A stretch of 15,974 nucleotides of DNA from Chloracidobacterium sp. UBA6041 (GTDB taxonomy: Bacteria > Acidobacteriota > Blastocatellia > Pyrinomonadales > Pyrinomonadaceae), in the NCBI GenBank assembly GCA_002427845.1, contig DIYZ01000093.1, positions 1-15,974 on the forward strand. The letters are read 5' to 3'. This document shows positions 7,561-13,730 of this stretch, piece by piece. How positions within the stretch are numbered: the stretch's first letter is position 1; each line of letters opens with the position of its first letter. Both the position numbers and the translations under genes were made by a program. Under the pieces are notes generated by a model. That model saw only the letters and a program-made list of their open reading frames with translations, did not search any database and was not told the DNA's origin.

Positions 7561-8338
7561 CGCGCTTCTCCTTTCTTAGCGACTGAAGGCTGCGGGCCAA
7601 CACGCTGTCGAGCGATGAAGGCTTGCGCTTCGTCTTTACCGCCCGCAGTCTCGGCGCGTGGCCCTTGGCCTTGCGCTGAATGAACTCCATGACCCGCTCG
7701 CGATATTGGTCCTGGAAATCTTCAGCTTTAAAATCTCCCTCCAGGAATCCTACCAGTTGCTTCGCCATCTCTAATTCTTTCTGTGTGGGCGCGCGGCCGC
7801 TTGGCTTCGGAAGTTCACGCGCGGAGATTACTTCCTCCGCATTGCGCAAGGTAAACAGCACTAGATAATCGCCTTCCGCGAGCAAAGCACCGACGTAAGC
7901 TTTATTACGCATCACCCAATGAGCAATGCCTTCTCGCTTGCGATTGTTCAAAGCTTCGACAAGCGCGAAATATGCTCTCTCATCCCCATCCGGACCGAGG
8001 TAATAAGGTCGCTCGTACCATTGCTGGCTGATGGCCTCGGGCGGCACAAACTCCGTGATCTCAATTTCGCGCGATGGCTCCGGCTCAAGGCTTTGCAAGT
8101 CTTTGTCCGTGAGAATGACAAACTTGCCGGGTTCTATTTCATAGCCTTTCTGAATCGCTTCGTTACTGACTTCGTCGCCATTATCGGGACTCACCATGTG
8201 TTGCTTGACGCGCATGAGGTGCTTGTCGTCGAGGATGTGGAAATGGACGGTGCGGTCCACCACACCCGAATAGAGCTTCACCGGAATCTTGCTGCCGCCA
8301 ATCTTGAGTTCGCCTTTCCAGATCGCTCGCGCCGCCAT
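7553..8338 (-). CDS. ku: Ku protein, first copy (Ku1)
   Basis: A 261-residue bacterial Ku. The N-terminus AIWKGELKIGGSKIPVKLYS matches the family strand, although the usual G-L-V is replaced by G-G-S. It is followed by KGYEIEPGKFVILTDKDL, REIEITEFVPPEAI, REGIAHWVMRNKAYVGALL and LVLFTLRNAEEV. The C-terminal core EMAKQLVGFLEGDFKAEDF with DQYRERVMEFIQRKAKG is complete, and a short basic tail follows. Known role: Ku dimers thread onto double-strand ends and recruit LigD. No ligD gene lies in this window. The ATG overlaps the stop of the upstream zinc-binding protein as TAATG (one shared base), and its own 3' end overlaps the proposed start of Ku2, so the genes form a compact coupled operon. Ku1 and Ku2 differ clearly in sequence, so this is not a recent duplication. 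Confidence 0.96.
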   Translation of the reverse strand: MAARAIWKGELKIGGSKIPVKLYSGVVDRTVHFHILDDKHLMRVKQHMVSPDNGDEVSNEAIQKGYEIEPGKFVILTDKDLQSLEPEPSREIEITEFVPPEAISQQWYERPYYLGPDGDERAYFALVEALNNRKREGIAHWVMRNKAYVGALLAEGDYLVLFTLRNAEEVISARELPKPSGRAPTQKELEMAKQLVGFLEGDFKAEDFQDQYRERVMEFIQRKAKGHAPRLRAVKTKRKPSSLDSVLARSLQSLRKEKRAA

Positions 8339-8568
8339 TATCCGGAAACCTCGCTTGCTAAGTTTTCGTTCGCTGAGTGGCTCGCCGCAAAACAGTCGGG
8401 ACAGGACAATGTGAGCGTAGTCGTCACTTGCACACAGATCGGACAGAGCGGTCCGTCACAATCCACGCAACGAATTTCCGTGTGATATGCGTACGCCTGA
8501 CTGCATGCCGGACACGTCTCAGTCGTATCCGTCAGCCACCAGGGCTGTATTCGCCGGGATTTGGCCAT
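8338..8568 (-). CDS. Small eight-cysteine zinc-binding protein heading the Ku operon
   Basis: From the ATG at 8568 the product has 76 residues with four CxxC knuckles: CPAC (19-22), CVDC (34-37), CPIC (42-45) and CPDC (56-59), plus His29. Eight cysteines would bind two zinc ions, with spacing reminiscent of cross-braced B-box/RING-like or double zinc-ribbon folds. A longer start at 8622 is possible but would run through a 7-bp hairpin (8619-8640) and add an unremarkable leader, so I prefer 8568, although no strong ribosome binding site precedes either. The stop overlaps the Ku1 ATG as TAATG. This tight linkage with two Ku genes suggests a role in the same process, for example binding DNA or a repair partner. 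That is inference; no enzyme motif is present. Confidence 0.75.
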   Translation of the reverse strand: MAKSRRIQPWWLTDTTETCPACSQAYAYHTEIRCVDCDGPLCPICVQVTTTLTLSCPDCFAASHSANENLASEVSG

Positions 8569-8618
8569 GGTGAAAAAAACCAAAGCATTTTCAGTTCCAC
8601 ATGAAGCTCGCGCGGCTA

Positions 8619-8691
8619 ACACTGCGGCGTATGGCAGTGTCCGTCAGAGATGGGAACCCTTGCGGCCCGTGTACCTCTTGCGGCTTGCCGC
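8619..8691. repeat. Two GC-rich hairpins between the permease gene and the Ku operon
   Basis: A 7-bp perfect stem (ACACTGC 8619-8625 with GCAGTGT 8634-8640, 8-base loop) and the compact palindrome GCGGCTTGCCGC (8680-8691) lie in the 137 bases between the permease stop and the zinc-protein start. Neither has a T-tract, so they are not typical terminators. They resemble the REP-like palindromes elsewhere in the window and may act as mRNA 3'-end stabilisers for the exporter transcript or lie in the leader of the Ku operon. Confidence 0.45.
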
Positions 8692-8705
8692 GTTTGTTTA
8701 CAAAG

Positions 8706-9929
8706 TTATTCGTAGCGCAGGGCTTCTATGGGATCGAGGGCTGCGGCCTTACGCGCCGGATAATAGCCAAAGAATATTCCGACTGCCGCTGAGAAGATCA
8801 CTGAGCCAATAATTGCCAGGCTGGAGATTAGTGTCGGCCAACCCAGTAGTTTTGGTATGGCTACAGAGACGATTATTCCCAGCACGATGCCGACGAAACC
8901 ACCCGTCAGGCTGAGCACAATCGACTCAATCAAAAACTGACTGCGCACTGCCGAGGAGCGCGCGCCGATGGCCATGCGAATGCCAATCTCACGAGTACGC
9001 TCGGTCACTGACACAAGCATGATGTTCATGATGCCGATGCCGCCAACCAACAGCGATACACTCGCGATGCAGGCCAGCAGGATCGTCATCGTGTTGTTGG
9101 TCGCATTTGCGGCCTCGGCGATGTCCGTCATATTGCGAACGGAAAAATCGTCGGGCTCAGACGCCGTAAGCTTGTGTCGCTGGCGCAAGAGGTCGGTGAT
9201 CTGCTGTTGTGCCGTATAAGTTGCATCCTGTGAGATTGCCGAGGCATAACCTATTTGCAGGCGCGGACTGCCCAGGACTTTCTTCTGCACCGTCGTGTAT
9301 GGAGAGAAAGCGATATCGTCCTGATCGCGCCCCTGTTGATCCTGCCCCTTTCGCGCCATTACACCGACAACCGTAAACGGCAGGTTTGCTACGCGCAGTG
9401 TCTGTCCAACCGGATCGGACCCGGGAAAAAGATTGTCGGCAATAGTTTGCCCGACGACGATCACACGTGCGGCCGTACGCACGTCCGCGTCAGTAAAGAA
9501 ACTGCCATTCTGAACGGTCCACTTGCGCACTTCCGGATACTGTTCACTCACGCCCTGCACCGACGTGTTCCAGTTCATGTTGCCGGACACTAATTGCGAT
9601 CGCGCGTTGACTGCGGGTGTCACCATGGACACGCTAGGTACTTCCCGCTTGATAGCGTCGAGGTCCTCAACCGTCAAAGTGTTCGTGCCGGTATCACCTG
9701 TGCCGCTGCGCACGCCACCCACGTTCTGAGCGCCAGCGCTCACGAAGAGAAGATTTGTGCCGATGCTTTGAATCTGGGCCTGTACGGAAGCTTGCGCTCC
9801 CTGCCCGATGCTCACCATGGCAATCACCGCGGAAACACCAATGATGATGCCGAGCATTGTAAGCATGGCGCGCATCTTGTTGCGCACCAGAGCACGAAAG
9901 GCAACCCGGATAATCATTAACAGAGGCAT
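8706..9929 (-). CDS. MacB/FtsX-type ABC transporter permease
   Basis: A 407-residue permease with the MacB topology. One N-terminal membrane helix (about 21-42, MLTMLGIIIGVSAVIAM) is followed by a large periplasmic MacB_PCD-type domain (about 43-275) and a C-terminal FtsX domain with three helices. The FtsX part contains LLVGGIGIMNIMLVSV, the conserved TERTREIGIRMAIGAR loop and FGYYPARKAAALDPIEALRYE as the usual C-terminus. In E. coli MacB the ATPase is fused to this unit; here it is a separate gene six bases upstream, as in YknYZ-type systems. Together with the adaptor gene it should form a tripartite pump exporting antibiotics, peptides or lipids by mechanotransmission. No TolC-like outer-membrane gene is in the window, so the pump probably uses one encoded elsewhere. 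Confidence 0.95.
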   Translation of the reverse strand: MPLLMIIRVAFRALVRNKMRAMLTMLGIIIGVSAVIAMVSIGQGAQASVQAQIQSIGTNLLFVSAGAQNVGGVRSGTGDTGTNTLTVEDLDAIKREVPSVSMVTPAVNARSQLVSGNMNWNTSVQGVSEQYPEVRKWTVQNGSFFTDADVRTAARVIVVGQTIADNLFPGSDPVGQTLRVANLPFTVVGVMARKGQDQQGRDQDDIAFSPYTTVQKKVLGSPRLQIGYASAISQDATYTAQQQITDLLRQRHKLTASEPDDFSVRNMTDIAEAANATNNTMTILLACIASVSLLVGGIGIMNIMLVSVTERTREIGIRMAIGARSSAVRSQFLIESIVLSLTGGFVGIVLGIIVSVAIPKLLGWPTLISSLAIIGSVIFSAAVGIFFGYYPARKAAALDPIEALRYE

Positions 9930-9935
9930 GGTTTC

Positions 9936-10772
9936 TTACTCTTCCTCTTCCTCTTCCTCTTCAGACTCGACCGCGGGAAGGTTCCTTAACTCCTCCGCCG
10001 CATCGGACGGGTTTTCGATCTGGTAATCCTTCTTGATTTTTCCGTCGTTGAAAACGATAACGCGCTGTGCATATTGGGCAATGTCATGTTCGTGCGTGAT
10101 CAGGACGAGTGTGATTCCTCTCTCCCGATTCAATCTTTGGAAAATCTCCATCACCTCAATGGAAGTGCGCGAGTCAAGATTACCGGTCGGCTCATCAGCA
10201 AGAATTAACGCCGGATTATTCACCAAAGAGCGCGCCACCGCGACGCGTTGCTGCTGCCCGCCGGACAACTGATTGGGATGGTTTTGCTCGCGGCCCGCAA
10301 GTCCGACCGCGGCCAGCGCTTCCATCGCGCGCTGATCGCGCTGAGCGGTTGGGACACCCGCGTAGAGCATCGGCAGTTCAACGTTCTCCAAAGCAGACGT
10401 GCGTGAAAGCAGATTGAAGCCCTGAAACACAAAGCCAATCTTTTGACAGCGAATGTCAGCCCGCTCATCTTTGGACAGTTCTGAGACATCCTGGCCGTCA
10501 AGAATGTAAGTGCCTCGAGTAGGGCGATCCAGGCAGCCAATGATGTTCATCGTTGTCGATTTGCCCGAACCCGATGAGCCCATGATTGCCACGAACTCGC
10601 CTTCACGAATAGTGAGCGAAACCCCACGCAAAGCGTGAACATCCACATCACCCATTGTGTAGATTTTGTGAATGTGGTCCAACTGAATAACCGGACGCAG
10701 TTCCGGCTGTTCCGCGATTACCGCAGCACTCACCGGCAGCACGTCTGGTTCAGTTACAAATGTCGCTGACAT
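9936..10772 (-). CDS. ABC transporter ATPase, MacB/LolD type
   Basis: A 278-residue ATPase with all motifs: Walker A GSSGSGKST (65-73), Q-loop Gln117, signature LSGGQQQR (169-176), Walker B LILADEPT (189-196) with the following D-loop, and switch His227 in ITHEHD. The segment VHALRGVSLTIREGEFVAIMG is typical of the MacB/LolD/FtsE branch. The ATG at 10772 has GGAG six bases upstream. The C-terminus is extended by a tract of eight consecutive Glu, encoded by four perfect CTCTTC units on the plus strand (9939-9962), which could vary in length by slippage. The stop is six bases from the permease ATG, so they form one transcript. The adaptor gene lies 175 bases upstream with a palindrome cluster between. 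Confidence 0.96.
   Translation of the reverse strand: MSATFVTEPDVLPVSAAVIAEQPELRPVIQLDHIHKIYTMGDVDVHALRGVSLTIREGEFVAIMGSSGSGKSTTMNIIGCLDRPTRGTYILDGQDVSELSKDERADIRCQKIGFVFQGFNLLSRTSALENVELPMLYAGVPTAQRDQRAMEALAAVGLAGREQNHPNQLSGGQQQRVAVARSLVNNPALILADEPTGNLDSRTSIEVMEIFQRLNRERGITLVLITHEHDIAQYAQRVIVFNDGKIKKDYQIENPSDAAEELRNLPAVESEEEEEEEE
9939..9962. repeat. Hexanucleotide repeat (CTCTTC)x4 encoding the ATPase poly-Glu tail
   Basis: Four perfect tandem six-base units lie immediately before the ATPase stop. Each unit adds two Glu codons (GAAGAG on the coding strand). Because the unit is a multiple of three, slippage would change tail length without breaking the frame. Confidence 0.85.
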
Positions 10773-10799
10773 TTAATTCTCCGTTTCACCTGGGAGCGC

Positions 10800-10917
10800 A
10801 GGCATCTGTCTGCCTCAACGTACGTGGCCCCGCTAACCGGCAGGCAAATTTGCCCCCTCCGTTTAGAGTTGGGACTTGTCCCACCGCCGGCGGCATAAGT
10901 GCCGCTTCTAAACGAGG
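10800..10917. repeat. Cluster of palindromes, including a cloverleaf-like fold, between adaptor and ATPase genes
   Basis: Four palindromes are packed in the 175-base gap. AGGCA/TGCCT pairs at 10800-10804 and 10811-10815. GGCAAATTTGCC is a perfect palindrome at 10843-10854. An outer 8-bp stem CGTTTAGA/TCTAAACG (10860-10867 with 10907-10914), extendable by three pairs past a bulge, encloses two hairpins: TGGGA-CTTG-TCCCA (10870-10883) and GCGGCA-TAAG-TGCCGC (10890-10905). The last set forms a three-way junction. There is no T-tract, so these are not standard terminators. They look like REP-type intergenic elements, and by position could adjust expression of ATPase and permease relative to the adaptor. 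Confidence 0.7.
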
Positions 10918-10947
10918 CGCGCGATCTAAATTCTGAAACGAGCGCCA

Positions 10948-12693
10948 TTAGTTACGTCTGCCGCCACCCGGCGCTGTAGTTCTCGGCGCTCCACCAAAGC
11001 CCGGAGCGGGACTCGGACTGCTTTGCGTCTTACTCGCGCTGGTTATTGTTTGACCGGTAACTACCATTTCGCCCTCCTGCAAGGGGCCTTCGACAACTTC
11101 CGTCGCAGCGCCATCAGTTAAACCAACTTTGATCCGGCGAGATTGTAGTTTGCCGTCCTGGCCCAGCACATAGATTAAGCGCGTTTGACCTGCCAACACG
11201 GGCGCGCTCGCCGGAGCGAAGTTGCTTCCAGTCCCGTTTCCCTGCTGCGCCCCCCCACCTTGTGCCGGCGAATTGGAACTCGCGGCCCCATTGGCATTAC
11301 CGCCTTGTTGACGGGCACCAGTTCTTTGGCCATTTGAATTTCCGGCGCCGCCGGCGCCGCTGCCGATTCTTTGCCCCGAGGCATCCGTCGGCGTGAAACG
11401 AAGCGCGGAGTTGGGAACTTTCAGCACGTTGTTGCGCTCGTCAATTGTGATCGTCAGATTAGCGGTCATACCCGGTTTCAATTTCTGTTCCGGATTGCTG
11501 ACGTCAATGACAACGTTGTAAGTGACGACGTTCTGCACGTTCTGCGGATTAAGTCGCATCTGTTGAATCGTGCCATCGTAATCCTTACCGGGAAATGCAT
11601 CCACCGAAAACTTCACTGACTTCGCCTGTTCGACCAAACCGATGTCAGCCTGATCGATGTTGGCGATTACCTGCATCTGCGTCAGGTCTTTAGCGATAGT
11701 GAAAAGTGTGGGAGCCGAAAGGCTGGCGGCAACAGTCTGGCCGACATTCACATCTCGCGAAACCACGATGCCATCGATCGGCGATGCTATGGTCGTGTGG
11801 GCCAGGTTGACTTCCGCGAGCCGAAGCGCCGCCTCAGCCTGCTGCACCTGTGCCTGCGCTTGCTGTACCTGTGCTTGTGTCTGCTGCACTTGCGCCTGCG
11901 ACTGCTGCACCTGCGCCGTTGATTGGGCGATTCCCGCGCCCGCCGAGGATTGCTCGCTCAAGACTGCCTGATTGAGTTGCGCCGCTGCCTGGTTGTAACG
12001 CGCTTCAGCAGCCTTGTAACTTGTGTTCGCCACGTCGTAATCGCGCTGGGCGATAACGCCGCTCTTCAACAGATAATCCTGCTGCTTGAGAGCGCTCATA
12101 GCGTCATCCATTTGCGCCTTCAACACCGCCAGATTAGCCTGGGCGCCGGAGACGCCCGACTGATTGTTCTGTACGGTCGATTTGGCGGCGAGCGCCTTCG
12201 CCTGCGCATCGCTTACGCCGGCGCGCGACCCGGCAACGCTGGCAATTGATTGCTGCAAACTCGCGCGAGCTTGTTGGACATTCGCACGAGCCTGATCGAC
12301 CTGCGCTTTGGAAATTGCGGGATCGAGTTGGGCGATGACTTGCCCCTTTTTCACTACCGAATTGAAATCGGCGTAAAGCGCGGACAGTGTTCCGGAAGCC
12401 TGACTGCCCACCTGAACGGTCGTCACGGCTTGCAGTGTTCCCGTCGCGGTTACGGTGTTACGCAGATTTCCTCGTTCCACTCTCGCGGTCAGGTATTGCG
12501 GAGTGCTCGTCTGATTTCCCCAATAATAGAACACTGCGACGGCCAGAAGGGCTACAGCCGCGCCCCCAAAGATTAATTGTTTCTTCCTGGCCAGGATTTT
12601 TTCCCAGCCCAGGTTCAACCAACTCGCTGCTCTTGTAGTGCTTACGCCAACTACAGGCAGTCGCTCTTTAATTGTTTGACTCGACATGTTCAT
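10948..12693 (-). CDS. HlyD/MacA-family periplasmic adaptor protein
   Basis: A 581-residue membrane-fusion protein. A cytoplasmic leader precedes a membrane anchor at 39-58. A beta-barrel/lipoyl half follows (TARVERGNLRNTVTATGTLQ, then QVGSQASGTLSALY), then a long coiled-coil hairpin at about 126-300, and the second lipoyl half TIASPIDGIVVSRDVNVGQTV at 301-321. The barrel domain ends in LKPGMTANLTI. The distal hairpin contains four 7-residue repeats of the form QVQQxxA (261-288). A Gly/Asn/Gln-rich low-complexity insert (about 440-490) and a Pro/Gly-rich tail flank the membrane-proximal domain, so the protein is longer than E. coli MacA (about 370 aa). A second ATG at 12687 has AAGG seven bases upstream and may be the true start. 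It is the first gene of the exporter operon and has an ECF-type promoter upstream. Confidence 0.95.
   Translation of the reverse strand: MNMSSQTIKERLPVVGVSTTRAASWLNLGWEKILARKKQLIFGGAAVALLAVAVFYYWGNQTSTPQYLTARVERGNLRNTVTATGTLQAVTTVQVGSQASGTLSALYADFNSVVKKGQVIAQLDPAISKAQVDQARANVQQARASLQQSIASVAGSRAGVSDAQAKALAAKSTVQNNQSGVSGAQANLAVLKAQMDDAMSALKQQDYLLKSGVIAQRDYDVANTSYKAAEARYNQAAAQLNQAVLSEQSSAGAGIAQSTAQVQQSQAQVQQTQAQVQQAQAQVQQAEAALRLAEVNLAHTTIASPIDGIVVSRDVNVGQTVAASLSAPTLFTIAKDLTQMQVIANIDQADIGLVEQAKSVKFSVDAFPGKDYDGTIQQMRLNPQNVQNVVTYNVVIDVSNPEQKLKPGMTANLTITIDERNNVLKVPNSALRFTPTDASGQRIGSGAGGAGNSNGQRTGARQQGGNANGAASSNSPAQGGGAQQGNGTGSNFAPASAPVLAGQTRLIYVLGQDGKLQSRRIKVGLTDGAATEVVEGPLQEGEMVVTGQTITSASKTQSSPSPAPGFGGAPRTTAPGGGRRN
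11830..11913. repeat. Four 21-bp tandem units in the adaptor coiled coil
   Basis: Codons 261-288 of the adaptor gene form four 21-base units encoding QVQQ(S/T/A)QA or QVQQAEA, i.e. exact heptads. In-frame gain or loss of units would lengthen or shorten the coiled-coil hairpin that reaches toward the outer-membrane channel. Synonymous differences between units show the array is not brand new. Confidence 0.8.
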
Positions 12694-12739
12694 ACCTTAT
12701 CGCTGATCTGATTCAATATCTGTTCCATTTGCCCTATAA

Positions 12740-12770
12740 GTTAGACACGATTGCTGACATTTCGGTTACA
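12740..12770 (-). promoter_or_regulatory. ECF sigma-type promoter of the exporter operon
   Basis: On the minus strand, TGTAACC (12770-12764), a 16-base spacer and TGTCTAAC (12747-12740). The expected transcript start would be near 12733, about 40 bases before the adaptor ATG. The sequence and spacing match the element at 13018-13049 in front of the sigma-factor operon. An AAC core in the -35 region is typical of ECF promoters. Confidence 0.65.
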
Positions 12771-12825
12771 TGAACATCAAAAACACACTTTCGACATTCG
12801 ATTTTTATGTTCTTTCCCAAACGGC

Positions 12826-13054
12826 CTACCCGAGTCTGCGCGACGGGTTGCCAATATGGATGTGTGGACCTGTGGCTACGCCGGGAATTGCCGCGCGAAA
12901 AGCGAGGAACGGTATGCCCTGATCCTGCAAATATTTGATCAAGCCTTTGCCCTCAGGACTGTCCGGATGCAAGGCCACGCGAGGTTACAGACTCGCCTCA
13001 CTCCAAATTCATCTCGCTGTAACCATTCGAAGGCGCAGGGTGTCTTACCAGTCG
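12826..13054 (-). pseudogene. Frameshifted C-terminal fragment of a protein ending in GPHIHIG
   Basis: On the minus strand one frame (about 13054-12980) encodes LPTGKTPCAFEWLQRDEFG and VRRVCN. After a shift the next frame (12978-12826) encodes VALHPDSPEGKGLIKYLQ, DQGIPFLAFRAAIPG and VATGPHIHIGNPSRRLG, then a TAG. The second part is strongly protein-like, and GPHIHIG with a following PS resembles the metal-ligand end of small peptidase-like domains, but I cannot name the family. The fragment has no start codon with a binding site, a one-base frameshift and a 5' end cut off at the Spy gene. The ECF promoter at 13018-13049 lies inside its antisense strand. Confidence 0.5.
13018..13049 (+). promoter_or_regulatory. 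ECF sigma-type promoter of the Spy/sigma operon
   Basis: TGTAACC (13018-13024), a 16-base spacer and TGTCTTACC (13041-13049). The predicted start near 13056 leaves a leader of about 64 bases before the Spy-like gene. It shares TGTAACC, the exact 16-base spacing and TGTCT with the divergent element at 12740-12770. An inverted copy of the -35 (GGTTACAG, 12983-12990) lies upstream without a matching -10. Autoregulation by the sigma factor encoded in this operon is the natural inference. Confidence 0.68.
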
Positions 13055-13119
13055 GGAGGCTAATAACGGCCCTCCAAAGGACTGAACTAAAATTAAGTAA
13101 CCAGGAGTAAGAAAGAAAA

Positions 13120-13668
13120 ATGAAAAAATTAGGAAAGATTAAGACGCTGACTATCGCCTCCCTGTCGGCCGTTGCTCTAGCTGCCCCGATTGCTTTCGCG
13201 CAATCGACGGGTACCACTCAAAATCCCCAGCAGGAAACTCGTCAAGAACACCAGGGCAAAGGTTGGGGCGATCGAGAAGGCCGCGGAGATCGTAGTGGTC
13301 GCGAAGGTCTTGGCGGCGAAATGCGCGGCATGATGTTCGGAGGGATTACCCTGACTGACGATCAGAAGGCTAAGATGAAGCAGATCAGTCAGAGCTTCCG
13401 CGAACGCACGCAGTCGTTGCATCAGGCACTCCGCGCCAAGCGGCAGGAGTTGCGTCAGGCGAGCGAAGGCGGCACATTCAATGAAGCTTTGGCCACTCAA
13501 AAACTGCAGGAATCAGCTACGCTGGAGGCGAAACTGATGGGCGAGCAGTTTAGAATGCGTCAGGAAATGCTATCGGTGCTGACACCGGAGCAGAAGACGC
13601 AATTGGAACAGAAGCGCGCTCAGTTTAAGGCGAAAATGGCCAATCACGGCGAGCGGAAAGTTCAGTAA
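13120..13668 (+). CDS. Spy/CpxP-like periplasmic protein (LTxxQ motifs)
   Basis: A 182-residue exported protein. A basic start, hydrophobic core and AFA-QS cleavage site near residue 27 form a signal peptide. A Gly/Arg/Glu/Asp-rich linker (about 28-72) leads to a helical domain with two LTxxQ motifs, LTDDQ at 78-82 and LTPEQ at 154-158. This is the arrangement of the Spy/CpxP family, ATP-independent periplasmic chaperones or stress modulators that form a cradle-shaped dimer. An AGGAG site lies 12 bases before the ATG. It is the first gene of an operon with an ECF sigma factor, its anti-sigma and a second LTxxQ protein, which points to envelope stress. It could bind misfolded periplasmic proteins, metals, or the anti-sigma to signal stress. 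Confidence 0.88.
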   Translation: MKKLGKIKTLTIASLSAVALAAPIAFAQSTGTTQNPQQETRQEHQGKGWGDREGRGDRSGREGLGGEMRGMMFGGITLTDDQKAKMKQISQSFRERTQSLHQALRAKRQELRQASEGGTFNEALATQKLQESATLEAKLMGEQFRMRQEMLSVLTPEQKTQLEQKRAQFKAKMANHGERKVQ

Positions 13669-13672
13669 GGCG

Positions 13673-13699
13673 GGCCAGTGAATTGGCCATTACTTGCCA
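13673..13699 (+). promoter_or_regulatory. Two mutually exclusive hairpins between the Spy-like and sigma genes
   Basis: GGCCA (13673-13677) can pair with TGGCC (13684-13688). TTGGC (13683-13687) can instead pair with GCCAA (13695-13699). The two stems share bases and cannot form together. No T-tract follows. Position suggests a possible processing or attenuation site lowering sigma relative to Spy-like output; this is speculative. Confidence 0.3.
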
Positions 13700-13730
13700 A
13701 TAACTATAGGTATCGGATGGCGGGTTCATA

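Noticed and set aside
10754..10948. A 64-codon minus-strand frame starting TAATG right at the adaptor stop
   Set aside because: It runs straight through the palindrome cluster and into the ATPase start, has repeat-derived composition and no binding site of its own; the ATPase ATG has a clear GGAG.
12751..13110. A 119-codon plus-strand frame upstream of the Spy-like gene
   Set aside because: It spans both ECF promoters and is antisense to the frameshifted gene fragment, which reads far more like protein.
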